Of a stretch of DNA of 64,000 nt, positions 1 to 11,107 are shown in pieces; positions within the stretch are counted from its first letter, which is position 1, and each line of letters opens with the position of its first letter. The DNA lies in contig OZ007497.1 in the NCBI GenBank assembly GCA_963931805.1, positions 4,766,501-4,830,500 of the forward strand. The letters run 5' to 3'. This DNA comes from Microdon myrmicae (Eukaryota > Arthropoda > Insecta > Diptera > Syrphidae). The position numbers and the translations under genes were made by a program. The notes beneath the pieces were generated by a model. It did no database searches. It was not told where the DNA came from and was given only the letters and a program-made list of their open reading frames with translations.

Positions 1-3
1 GAA

Positions 4-2337
4 ATGCCGTCATTCTGTGCTGTTAAAAATTGTGAAGATAAATATGCTCACTCTGAAGCGGTGTCCTTCCATAAGTAAATTTGAATTAGCATTGTAAATC
101 CTACGAAAATGTTAATATTATTTCCGTACAGATTTCCTCTAATTCGAGCGGATCTTTTGGCCAAATGGGTCAGTTTCGCTGATCGGGAACCTGATTGGAA
201 ACCATCGAAATGGAGTGCTATCTGCAGCCGCCACTTCCTACCTGAAGACTTCCGTAAAGTAAACTCTAGAAAGACATTAAAGAAAACTGCCGTACCTTCA
301 GTGAGAATGAACGACAGCGCCAATCCGGTAAATAAAACGTGCGCAGGCAGTCACCAGGATGAATCGAAGGTAAAATAAAATAATAAGTTAACAAATAATG
401 CATTAAAATGTACTTTTATATAGGCTGATAGCAGCTGCCGTCTTTGTGGCGTCTGTTGTCGACCCGTTGCTACGTTTGCCACCAATTTTGAAATTTTCGG
501 AATGATCCAAAAGTGCTTCCCAACGTTGAACTTTCAGCTAGATGATAGTTTACCTAAGGAGATGTGCTCTACTTGCTTAAATAGACTCAATGACTTCTCA
601 CAATTTGTTGACGCCGTTCTGGATACACAGAAAATTTTCCAGGGTAAATTCCGTAGCGAAAAATTCCCCAAACAACCAGAACGGCAGCTCAAAATTAAAC
701 AAGAACCCGTGGTTAACGTGAAGCAGGAAGTGGCAGAAAATTTTGACAGTTTTCTAAGCGATGAAATGGAGGAAGATCAAGATTTTGAGCAAAAATTCTC
801 ATCTTGTGATTTCCCAATCCTTAACGCGCAAGATATCATCAACAACTGTGACATTATGGAAATTATTAACTTGGATGATCCGTTTATTGATATTCCTGAC
901 GACGAAAACGGTGATGAAATTAACCGTGTAGAAAACTCGTTTTTGCTCGGGAATAAGTCAGTGCACAGTTTTACATCGGGAGTCGGCAGCATGATTCATG
1001 AACATAATTACGCGCTGCCGATTGAGTATAAGCAATCCCAATCGCCTCCTAGAGAATATAAGACTGAAAAAGAGGAGTTTCCTACAAGTAGCTTTCCTGG
1101 AACGCTGTTTACCGAACCACCCATAAGCGTGGCCAATTTGTCAATATTCAACAATTCAAGTACCCTTAACAACGCTTTAAGAATTTCCGACAGTCCTCAT
1201 ACAAATTCCGAAATTTTGATGACTTCTACTGCTGACAGTATGCCAGTAGTGGAGCCTAATGTTAAGAAGCCCAATATTGTCGTCCTACAAGAGAGTATTG
1301 TGAAAACCGCCGCAGCCTTTCAACTATATCCATGCTCACTTTGTCAGGCTCAGTTCTTTTCCGCTGTTGGTTTGTCCCATCACGTCACCAATGTCCACAC
1401 TCAACCGCAACCCATGGTGAAGCTTCCGTTGGATTTCTTGTTTACAACCGAAAAAACCGAATTTCAGCAAAAATCATACTCCTGTCAAAGGTGTGGTGAC
1501 ATTTTCCAGTCGATTCAACATTTGCTCAAACATAAATTCAAAGTGCACCAAAAAATGATCCGAGCAAGGGGAAAGCAACATTTTAGGTGTCCCATGTGTG
1601 CCGTACTCCTAATGAGTAAAACCTCCTTCATGAATCACCGACTGCACACATGTAAGCTGGGCGCACCAATGGTGTCGACAACACCTTTGAAGTGTCGATT
1701 TTGCCCACGAGAAGCCTTCCATTACTGGAAATTGTACCACATGCACCAGGTTCTTTGTAAACGACTACGGCAGACGAAGCGCAAGGCCACAAAAGCTAAA
1801 ATTCAACATTCGCAAGACTCGCCTAAACCAGTTTCCCGATCTGTTACTTCTGAAAATCCACAATCCGCCACCGGAGAGGGAATTCTTCTCTGCCTTGGGT
1901 GTAACAATAAATTCACATTGGTGAGTCAATACGATGATCACTATGTCAACAACGAGTGCAAATTCAAGCCGTCTCTTAAGGAGGTTTTAGCTTTCTGCAA
2001 CCTATGCAAAAAACCAATTACATCGCTAGTCAAGCTTCATTCTCATCGGCATTTCCGCATAAAAAAGAAGTACGATTGCAACCAATGTTCCAAGACCTTT
2101 CCTCATGCCAAAGCTTTGTCACAGCACCGGATCACCCACCTCAATGTTAGAAAACACAAGTGTGACCTTTGCAATAAGATCTTCAAACGACGGAATGGAC
2201 TGCTGCAGCACACACGAAGTATTCATTACAATATGAAGCCCCACGAGTGTCCAGTGTGCAACAAACGTTTTGCCCTCAAGGCGGACATGGTACGGTGCAA
2301 GCACTCGATCCTTAAATCTATGCCCGCTATTAGGTAA
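4..2337 (+). CDS. THAP + ZAD + C2H2 zinc-finger protein, three exons
   Basis: Exons are 4-74, 132-369 and 424-2337, giving about 740 residues. Introns 75-131 and 370-423 both start GT and end AG. Joining across the first restores a THAP domain (residues 1 to about 85): C-x4-C at the N-terminus, a tryptophan before the C-x2-H (CSRH), and an AVPS motif. Exon 3 opens with a ZAD (residues about 104-180): CRLC, then CSTC 45-50 residues later, with the usual LP before the second pair. A long acidic low-complexity linker follows. From about residue 404 there are nine C2H2-like fingers, several atypical. In these families THAP binds DNA, ZAD dimerises, and finger arrays bind DNA, so a nuclear DNA-binding regulator is inferred. 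The ATG at 4 was chosen because THAP domains normally start right at the N-terminus. The upstream promoter lies outside the window. The last finger has Cys where the first zinc-binding His is expected. Confidence 0.85.
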
Positions 2338-2358
2338 CATTGAAGGCCAAAGTATTGT

Positions 2359-2364
2359 AAATAA
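2359..2364 (+). promoter_or_regulatory. Polyadenylation signal of the zinc-finger gene
   Basis: AATAAA lies 22 bp after the stop codon of the THAP-ZAD-C2H2 gene, on the same strand. The 3' UTR would be very short. No other good signal was seen closer to the stop. Confidence 0.55.
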
Positions 2365-2904
2365 AAACTACAGTCTGAAATGTGTTAAAGTTAGAGAAAT
2401 TTTCACTTGTAAAACCTTCTCGTGTCATCTAAGCCAATGTCTTTTTTTAAACACTTCTCTCCGAAAAGGCAAACGTAAAATGCTGAGGCCGTGACGTGAA
2501 ATGCTATGTAACTATTGCATCTTTTGTTTCGACTATTCGCAGAAAGTCTTACAACCAGCGTCAGGCTAAAGTATAAAGTATGGTGTCCCATGGCGAAGAG
2601 CAAATTTATCAAAAATATTATTAATTCGGTAACAACATCCTTGAATTTTCAGCCAGATACGATGATGATTAATAAAGGCTGGTTCTGGACCTTAGTGTTT
2701 GGCTGTCAACTGACAAATAAAGAGGGCATTGTGAACCGATTCGTCACAGAACCGTGACGGCGAGCAATTTCAGACTTTCCTCAGATTCGAGGTCCTGGTC
2801 GTTCATCATCAGCTGTGGAACTGATGATCCACTTTTCTTGGTGAATGTTGTATACTGAGTCTTCGTTACTTGGTTTATTCGCCTAAACCAGTCGACGAGA
2901 TTGG
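2365..2904. other. Intergenic spacer, nothing recognised
   Basis: There are short open frames only (up to 80 codons), with no domain I recognise. The stretch lies between the 3' end of the zinc-finger gene and the first LINE fragment. Confidence 0.5.
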
Positions 2905-4250
2905 CCTTTTTACCATTGCAGGACCTTTTCCAGATCCCGATTCAGAGACTCGATCTGGCTACATCTCAGGTGGTGCGACGTTGATGGACTAATTGGCCGA
3001 TCACTCGTAGAGGAAACAAGAATACTATCATCCGCAAAACTAAACACTTTGTTATCCGTTGACTCCAACAAATCATTTATGTGAAGCAAAAACAAGGTTG
3101 GAGCCAAAATAGAACCTTGAGGTATCCCGAAATTAATAGGATGGAGATCCGAACACTCGCCGTCCACAACAACCCGGATTGATCGATTTACGAGGAAACT
3201 CTTCATCTAGTAGTAAAGCTGCTGGGGAGGTCCGTATGAACGAAGTTTGCTCAGTAATGCCAAGTGCCAGATGCGGTCAAAAGCCTTGGAGATTTCCAAT
3301 GCGATCGCCATTGAGTCACCCTGCCGCTCAATCGTAGATGTCCATATATTGGTTATAAGGGTCAACAGTTCTCCCGTGGACCGCCTGTCCAGGAATCCGT
3401 ATTGGCAATCATTCAGAAGTCTTGCACTTAGTTAACTCGCCATTGATGACCTTTTCCATTACCTTAGATAACATAGAGAGTAATACTATTGGTCGGTAAT
3501 TTTGTGGAAGACACCTTTTTCCCCTCTTTGGGATTGGCGGAACTCGAGCGATTTTCCAGCACGTAGGAAATGTCCTCCATCCATAAGATAATTCAAAGAG
3601 CCTAGCAAGAACTGACGCAGGTCTGGAGCACAGTTCTTAAGGACCATTGCTAGTATTTTGTTCGGGGCGGTTGCCTTCCTACAATCCAGTCTACGTAGAA
3701 TGCGTTGAATAGTACCCGCACCGAAAACTGTACCGGCGTGATCACAGGTGTTTCCAAAAGACCAGTATCGAGGTTTAAATTCACGGGAAATAAATTCACG
3801 AACACATTAGCTTTATCTTTTGAATTTGCGACTAGTGGCGTACCGCCCGTCTCTAAAAGCGCGGGGGGGGGGGGGGTATTGCTCCCCTGTCCTCCACAAA
3901 CGGGGGGAAATAGAGGGGAGCGAAGTTACTGCTAACAGCCCTTGCCATTGACCAGAAGGGACGCGAACCAGTTGGGTACTCAAGGAGTTTATTGGTCACT
4001 CTGTTGTTGTAAGCATTCTTCGCGGTATCAATCGCGTGGTTGCACGCGTTTCTTATTCTAACAAAATTCGTTCTGTTAATCTCGGTGGGATTGGAGTGCC
4101 ATTGTTTAAAAACTCTATTTTTTGCCGCTTATTAATGATGGCCGATTTTTCCGTCTGCCGACGAAATTGACGATGAGAAATGCAAACTAAAAGAGAAAAA
4201 GTCAACTGCGAATATTGCTCGGGGTACACGAAAGGACTGTCGCCCATAGT
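2905..4250 (-). mobile_element. CR1/Jockey-group LINE fragment, 5'-truncated and decayed
   Basis: On the minus strand the pieces 4247-4053 and 3206-2910, plus frames between them, read as a reverse transcriptase. They include a PQGS-type motif, LHINDLL, and the catalytic FADDS (YxDD equivalent). The linker piece RQKIEFL...RLTERILLE is also present in the plus-strand copy at 10.9 kb, so the two belong to one family. Frameshifts and stops separate the pieces. The endonuclease and 5' part are missing, so this copy is dead. The exact superfamily name is an inference from RT motifs. Confidence 0.75.
3863..3876 (+). repeat. Run of 14 G
   Basis: An uninterrupted G homopolymer inside the decayed LINE fragment. 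It probably marks replication slippage or an assembly-uncertain base count. Confidence 0.8.
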
Positions 4251-4458
4251 AGAAGAGTATGATGTCTGTGAATTAGAGTAGAACCTGGATGTACAGTGCG
4301 ACTGTCAAAACTCAACTTCCAAACTCACAGACTAACATCAACTTCAAAACTCAGAGACTATCGCCGATTAGAGAGACCTGGATAAAGATGACGTCCAAGA
4401 TGATTTAACTAAATAAAACTCTGATTCGATAGTCGCAGACAGAAACTGCCAAGACTAC
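4251..4458. other. Short spacer between two LINE copies
   Basis: Contains repeated short words built on 'caaaactc...cagacta' (about 4310-4365), suggesting a small degenerate duplication. No gene. Confidence 0.35.
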
Positions 4459-6740
4459 TTTTTTTTTTTTTTTGGTTTCGCTAGGAAGGTGGAAATCTTC
4501 AAAAGATACCCTTAGACCGATCCACCGATCCAGAGACATGCCGGCCTCTTACCGAGTAAAACCACCTCCCGGCAAGCGCATATTCCCGTTGATCCGCGCG
4601 GAACTTTTTTTTTTAGATATTCCATCGCGGGGCGGGACGGAGTTTACCTGTTACTCCGCTCGTCGCGTCGCAACTGCTCCATCATGTCACATAGAACATC
4701 ATTTGCTACGGACCATGCCAGTTTTGAACTCAGAATGTATTCTATTAGTCCTCCCGAAGTAAGTGTCCGTCTCATATGTCTCTCCAAAATCGTTCGTGCG
4801 GTCTCGAATATCGCGCATTCTGTGAGTACATGTTCCGAATTTTCTATTTTGCCTTCGCAATACAAGCAGTATAGGTGATTCACATGCTTATACTTGTGCA
4901 AGTATTTCCGAAAGCATTCATGTCCTGATATTAGCTGAGTCAAGTGGTAATTCAGCTCGCCATGTTTCTATATCAGGTATCATGGTGTGGGTCCATCTTC
5001 CTTTGGTGGGAAAATCCCACCTTCATTGCCATTCTCTTAGTCTTAAGAGCTCTAATTGTGACCGCATTCTCCGACGATTCTCTTGGGAGACCTCATGCCA
5101 TGCAGCGTTTTCTTTAGCTGCAATGTCAAGTGGTGTCCTCCCGGCCAAAATATTTATGGCATCTCCGGATACCGTTCGGAATGCACAGCATACTCTTAGT
5201 GATGTCAGCCTAAGTGCTGAGTTCACTCCCCTCATGTACGACTTATACTGTGCGACTCCTGCCCATATGTGAGCTGCATACATTATAATGGAGGTGTTGA
5301 TACTAGTTATAAGCTTCCTTATGTGGGGCCAGGGTCCTCCAACATTGAGTAGCAGTCTCGCCAAGCCTTTGCATACTCTTGCCGTTTTTTCACTCGTTTT
5401 TCTCAGGTGTTCCTTGAAGCTCGACCTGCTGTCGAGTATAACACCAAGATATTTAATATAGGGATTGGATTAGATTATTTGTCCTATTTCCAAATCAAGG
5501 TGTTCAACTTTCTTGTGGCTTATTAAAACTGCCTCCGTCTTATGTCCAGCTAGTTTCAGTCCGGCCATATCTAGCCAGGATTTAATGCTCTGGATTGCTT
5601 GGGAGCAAATATTCTCCAGGTCATATAAATGTTTAGCTACGGCTTTTTATTGCCAAATCATCTGCGTACCCAATGATTCTAACCCCTTCTGGTACATTAA
5701 CCCTGAGTTCACCATCATACAGGATATTCCATCACAGCGGACCTAATACAGATCCCTGAAGTACACCCGCTGTTATTTTATATTCCTGTGGTCCCTCATC
5801 TGTATCATAGAGCAGTCTTCTATTCGAGAGATAGTTTGCTAATATACGCACCAAGTAGGGTGAGAGTTGTAGGTCGCCCAACGTTTCTAGAATCCGATTG
5901 CAATTCACCGAGTTAAACGCATTTTTAACATCTAGCGTCACCACCGCGAACAATTTTTTTGTACCACCTAGCCATCGTACTCCAGCTATCACATTGCGAG
6001 CGATGTCGCACACACAGATAGTGCCTTACCAATTGATCTACCTTTCCGGAAACCGTACTGCCATTCAGAGAGCCCCGATATACCCTCAGTGAATTCTTCC
6101 AGGCGAGTGGGTATTATTCGATCGAGCAGTTTTCCTGTTGTGTACAGCATGCACAACGGGCGATGAGATGGTGGCGCTTCTGGATTCTTGACTCCTTTTG
6201 ATATAAGCACAAGCCGCTGTTTTTTCCATCGTTTAGGAAACTATCTTGTTTCAAGGCAGGTTGTGAAGAGACCGCTGAAGACTTCCAGCTTTTTTGTTAG
6301 AGCAGTCTTCACTACAGCGTTAGAGATACCATCCAGTCCCGGGGTCTTGTTTTTTTGACAACCCTTGCGGCCAAGAGCAACTCTTCAGTGGTCACGGGAG
6401 GTATCCCTCCTTCAGTGATACTCCACTCCTCTTGCACTCTCAGCACCTCATCACACTGTGGGAATGATTCTGGCCATGTCAGTTTTTTTTTTTTTCGATT
6501 TGACTACTGTTGTTGTGTAGTCTTTTCTTGACTATTCTGTAGCCACTGCCCCATGGGTAGTTATTTAATTCATCCCTTAGGGGGCAGAACGCGTCATATT
6601 TACTTTTGCGGATTACATTCCTCAACTCTTTCCGTTTGCGAGGACTACTATGTACGTCTAAACGCTGAAAACAAGTTTTTAAGTAGACCCAAATGTCGAG
6701 GATTTTGTCAAAAGGCAAACCTCTCCTAGTCGCCAATGTG
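4459..6740 (-). mobile_element. R1-like non-LTR retrotransposon, decayed
   Basis: Read on the minus strand. From 6736 there is a linker, then RT pieces (6210-5989 with QYGFRKGRS; 6013-5732 with LDVKNAFNSV and GVLQGSVLGPL). Next is a C-terminal domain (5364-5023) with the GGP, YAAHIWA and LRVCCAFRTVS signatures typical of R1/I-group ORF2. Last is a CCHC-like knuckle, CLYCEGKIENSEHVLTEC (4943-4644). A T run at 4459-4473 is the poly(A) tail in this orientation and marks the 3' end. Multiple frameshifts break the ORF and no endonuclease was seen, so the copy is 5'-truncated. R1 proper targets 28S rDNA, but no rDNA is visible here. Confidence 0.75.
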
Positions 6741-7499
6741 CATTAATTTGATGTCTGAAGCTGTGTCGTAAAGCCTGTGTGACAAACTGTTTACAAAATT
6801 TAGATTTCAGTGTACAGAGGGTAGCTGGTAGCAAGGCCTCCAGAAGATATTGCTACGAATATGAAGTTCGTCGTCAAACCAAACTAATTTTTCTTTGAAC
6901 GATTGTGTACCTAGAAACAGTCGTGCTGGAAATGGATTTAAGTGGGAGAGGTGCATAGTAATTCCTAGGATTGTTATCCTGGATCTCCAAAGGGCACTCC
7001 CCGTGGTAATATTTGTAAAAGAGCCACAATGCCGCCGCTCTCAATGTAATAGTGGTTAAAATATTGATATTGATGTGCTCTTCTCCATTAACGGGATGTC
7101 TTATCCCTATATTTTTTCGAGTAGGTCAAAGATATGGCATTAGCCCTGAGGTAAAATATCTAAGAACTACAGCCGGTGTCTTACATGATTCCGTCTCGAG
7201 CCCATAGAGACACGCATTGAATAGTTCGTGTATAAAACTTCATAGAGTATGAAGATTCCACTGGCTGTACATATTTTTGTCTAAATGACCTGAATCTAGG
7301 GTTCAATTCGCAAAAATATAGACCTTTACTTTCAAGTTTGTATCAAATGTCCCGCTCTCTAAGAGCAAGAAGAGGAAAAAAATTGATGTAACTAGCATTG
7401 GTCATCAACCAAACAGTTAGGTTAAACTGGAAGAAGGAACTGTATGAGACCAATACAGTTCTTTTGAATCAAAACCCATTATTTTATTTTTTTTCAGGA
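6741..7499. other. Unassigned spacer
   Basis: No ORF of note and no recognisable repeat. AT-rich. Confidence 0.4.
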
Positions 7500-8240
7500 C
7501 ACCGTTTTGTTCCATAGTTTGTTGCCATGTTAGAAGCCTTGATTCCCATTGACGAAAAATTCAATTACTCGATTTTCAAAATCTTCCCTAAGCACTAATT
7601 TCTTATCTTTAAAGAAGTATTGCAATGTTAGAAAAAAGAGTAATTGCATGGCGCTTGGTCCGGGTGATAAGTTGGACACATTAAAACTTCCCAACCAATT
7701 GCCGAAGTTCCTGCCGAGTCATTATAGACATGTACCCGACATTGTCCTGATAAAACATGAAACCACTCCTCTGCACAATTCTGGCCCTTTTGGCTAATTG
7801 CTACCTTCAAATGTTCCAATTGTTAACTGTAGGGGTCCGAATTTAATCATCATCATCGGCACTACAACCGGGATCCGGTCTTGGCCTTATTTAGCAAGTC
7901 CTGAAGCTTGTTAAATTTTCCATAATGATTTATTTTTTCTGGGCAAGGTCATTAGTCTTGCGCCAAGGGCTCCCCGACGGGGAATCGAATCCCGGTCTCC
8001 CGGGTGACAGCCGGGTATACTAACCACTATACTATCGAGAAGCCCGTCCGAATTTATTGTGTAGCTATAAATGGAAAAAACTCATAGTATAGTAGCTGAT
8101 TCCTTTCCAGTTCTATCAAATTCACAACAAAACCACACTCATTGTTAGTCCTGGTTTGGTCACCGCTGCACAGCATATTGACAAGGATCATTTTCACACA
8201 GTATTGATGTAAATGACGTTTCTCATACTGTCACTATTAA
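7500..8240 (-). pseudogene. Mariner transposase relic split by a SINE
   Basis: On the minus strand, 8240-8046 reads into a YYE-F segment. The sequence resumes after the SINE with a degenerate 'QDN' block and then YHPDQAPCNYSFF (7660-7628), matching the mariner 'SPDLAPSD' catalytic block. The C-terminal tail continues to about 7510. Stops and frameshifts are frequent, so this is an old dead copy. Terminal inverted repeats were not identified. Confidence 0.65.
7846..8045 (-). mobile_element. tRNA-Asp-derived SINE, full length
   Basis: Minus-strand 5' end (8045 to about 7975) is a near-complete tRNA-Asp(GTC) with internal A box (TAGTATAGTGGTTAGTAT) and B box (GGATTCGATTCC in this copy). A short body and the tail shared with RTE-like LINEs follow, ending in (GAT)n at 7846. 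It is flanked by an 11-bp TSD, gtccgaattta, at 7835-7845 and 8046-8056. It is inserted in a mariner relic. Confidence 0.9.
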
Positions 8241-8529
8241 AAGAGCACACATGGGGTACTTCAGCTACGTCACCTTACACCACGGGCCTGAGAAGACGAG
8301 GTTGTCGTTTACGCACCACAGATATGCGCCTTATCACACGTTTAACATCAAAAATCATGCTCCAATATGACCACATCAGTCTGATCCGCTGCACGATGCC
8401 CTCTAACGCCAGCGACCCTCATCAAGCTGTTGTATGTTCTCGTGACCCAAGGCCACCTGCGACCATTCGCCATATCTTTCACCCATCCTGAGAGTATCAC
8501 CTCAAGAATCGTAAGATTCCTAGGATAAA
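8241..8529. other. Unassigned spacer
   Basis: Short overlapping frames on both strands with no recognisable domain. Confidence 0.35.
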
Positions 8530-8657
8530 CGGCACCGAGTGGTAGGTGGGGTGCCAACGCCCTGTCGCCCGGTGAAATACCACCCCTTCAAATTATAGGC
8601 TCCGTGAAATGGTCGGGAGAAATCGCTGGCCGTCTTTCGGAGCTTGGCTGATGGACC

Positions 8658-9965
8658 TGTAGCGGTTCCGCCAAACCCTACGGTCTACTTACCTGAAAAA
8701 CCCCCATAACTACTACCCAACTCCCTTTAGTTTGCTAATGCAACAGTATTAGTACCTAAAAATGCTGCACACATTTAAGAGATCAAATCTATGATCTTTA
8801 AGTCCCTGTAAAGAAAACTTACCTTCATGCATTCTCTTCGCATACCATTGCTCCTTAAGATTTCTTTATTAACTTACCAGGAATTTTCAAGCAATTTCGG
8901 CATCTACGTCGCCAGTCAAATTTCCTTAGACAAATTCCTGTAAACAAAATAATTCGGATTGCATTCATTGTAACCGTCATGACAGGGACCATAAACATTG
9001 CGCCGTCTATTTCCCCAGCCGCGTCATGTATCTTTTCATACACATTGCCTGGCAACCTTTTTTGTTTGTCTTATCAACAAACAACCCAAGCAGCTGCATA
9101 TAATTAGCGCAATAGACGCTGAAACCAAATTCTCCAGCATTTCCTAATGCAAACATGAACCCGGTTTCTACTGCAGCCAGAGATGCCATAAACATCGAAT
9201 TTGCTTTTAGCACCTTTTTCTCCCAACGTCGAAAATAGCAACGAGGCATCGCGTAAACAATGACCCGCATTACCAACGGCGCATTTGGTCATTTTTCCCT
9301 TTTGTCTTTGCCGCCTGCCTGTTTCGTCGTTCCACTGCTTCCGAACACGTGCAATTACATTGAATCTGTTCGATCGCGCACATATACCACTGCACCAAAA
9401 AGATCGCATTTTCTTAGTGGTCACACCCTTAAGAGAAAAGTTTTTCTCTCTCTTCCTTTTTTTTCCTTAGCGAAATCATCTCTGCATGAGATGACGATCG
9501 CTGAGTCAAATTCCATCCTTCGACCCGAGCGGGTCGCGGCTCCATCGCTACCCTGGTGCGCACAGGGAAGCGATAATGGAGAATAATCGTTTGTGTCGTG
9601 TCCTAATAAATTGAATTAACAGTGCGGATTAAGCATGAGGAATTTAAATTGGTTTAAAAGTTGAAGTCGGTTAAAATTTACCTATATTAAATAGTTTGCA
9701 AGGTATAAGGCTTATTACGTGTGTATTAAAGTATTTTCTGTCAAGTTCTCCGTTCATAAATAAAACTAGAATTAAAATACATGTTTTTTTTCTGTTTAAT
9801 TGAAAATAAAAATCATACAATCACCTCAGTGACTCTTGCGTTGTCCCTTTAATAATTTGCAACTTATTAATCGGCGGAACATTCAGTGAAGTAGTGCGAC
9901 CGTAAGAGGATGTTGGTGGAGGAAGTGAACCAAGTACCCATGCTGGTACATACTTCCTCCCCACA
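8658..9965 (+). mobile_element. Solo LTR, copy 1 (TG...CA, TSD GACC)
   Basis: Starts TGTAGCGGTTCCGCC and ends ...CCCCACA. The flanks are the perfect 4-bp TSD gacc (8654-8657 and 9966-9969). It is colinear over its length with the solo LTR at 55497-57090. A GGCGG/CCGCC-type stem sits at the start, and a hairpin (GGAAGT...ACTTCC enclosing GTACC...GGTAC) sits just before the end. No internal retrotransposon region adjoins it, as expected after LTR-LTR recombination. The superfamily is unassigned. Confidence 0.8.
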
Positions 9966-10289
9966 GACCGGTTCGAGAAAAGGTTGGTTTAGGTGGTAGT
10001 CGGTCCCAAGGTGAGATACCACCCCGTCACGCTGTACATTCTGCGATATCGTTGAGAGAAATTTGCGACGGTGCTTCGGGTGTATGGCTGATGACCCGAC
10101 TGACACGGAGATAAGTCATGATGGTATCTTTTGAGATAAAGAATTCCGGAAGTAAACTAGTTTCCCATTCGGATCTCCGGGGGACTAGGCCAGAAGGAAC
10201 ATCATGCAGATATTATGATATAAATAACCGAACTTTAATGAATTCATCATCGCATAATCGGGCTCGCCCTCGAAGCTCTGTCCACGCTC

Positions 10290-10730
10290 AACTGATAATG
10301 GCATTTTGTAACATCAGGGACATCAGTTTCACCAATACGAATGTAAACGGCGTGCACCAATATTTGCAAACAGCGAAACGTGATGTCCTCGCCCTAACTA
10401 AGACTTACATTCTAGATTCCGTTTTAAGGGCAGAGTCTGCATCTTCGCGCGGTCCGATCTAGCTTATCAAAGGATAGAGGCGTTGGAACCCAATAACATA
10501 GACATTATATGGTTGAGGGTCGTGCTGGGGAATTCTGTTAAATTTCTTTGTTGTCTTTACCGCTCCCCTAATGATGATCGACCGACGACATTTTTCGAAC
10601 ACCTTTCACATACCGTCGACTGGATACAGATTAACCAGCCGGCTTCTGAAATTGTTGTCCTTGGCGATTTTAATGTACACAATTCCCGCTGGTTGGTACA
10701 TTCTAACAAAATGTTAGCCAAAACTTGACT
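10290..10730 (+). pseudogene. LINE endonuclease (APE-type) pseudogene
   Basis: Two frames carry an AP-endonuclease-like domain. An N-terminal block around FCNIRDISFTNTN is followed by a later block with VVLGDFNVHNSRW, the D-x-N metal and catalytic motif of LINE endonucleases. They are split by a frameshift near 10465. It belongs to the LINE at 8530-12545 and would nick target DNA to start target-primed reverse transcription. Non-functional here. Confidence 0.7.
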
Positions 10731-11107
10731 CAACTCGTGGAGAAACTCACGTGAGTGCCAGATGCACGAGGTGATTATCCGAACAAGCTGGATCTGTTTT
10801 TGACATCCGATTTCTTCGCATCCTTTCCATGGTCGGAGGTGTGCTTCGAAGACGCTTGCGCGGAGTCGATCACAGAAATTATTCTTCTCGGGATGGAGAT
10901 CTACATTACAACGAAGCTCATCTGATAAGCCTTGGGTTGATAAAAAATGCGAGCAGATTACAGCGGCAAAAAATAGAGTTTTTGAGAAATGTGGTTCCAA
11001 TCCCACGGATGTTAACAGAACGAATTTTGTTAGAATCAGAAACGCGTGCATCCAAGCGATTGATACCGCGAAAAAGGCTCACAACGACAGAGTGACCAAT
11101 AAACGCC

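Noticed and set aside
7975..8045. tRNA-Asp(GTC) genes at 8.0, 41.3 and 56.6 kb
   Set aside because: All are SINE heads: each is followed by the same body, tail and TSD, so they should not be annotated as tRNA genes.
8575..8595. 'gaaataccacccc' resembling a conserved large-subunit rRNA segment
   Set aside because: Too short, and the surrounding sequence does not follow rRNA; better explained as part of a LINE leader repeat.
9007..9276. Minus-strand frames with hydrophobic stretches
   Set aside because: Inside the solo LTR and not kept in the other LTR copies.
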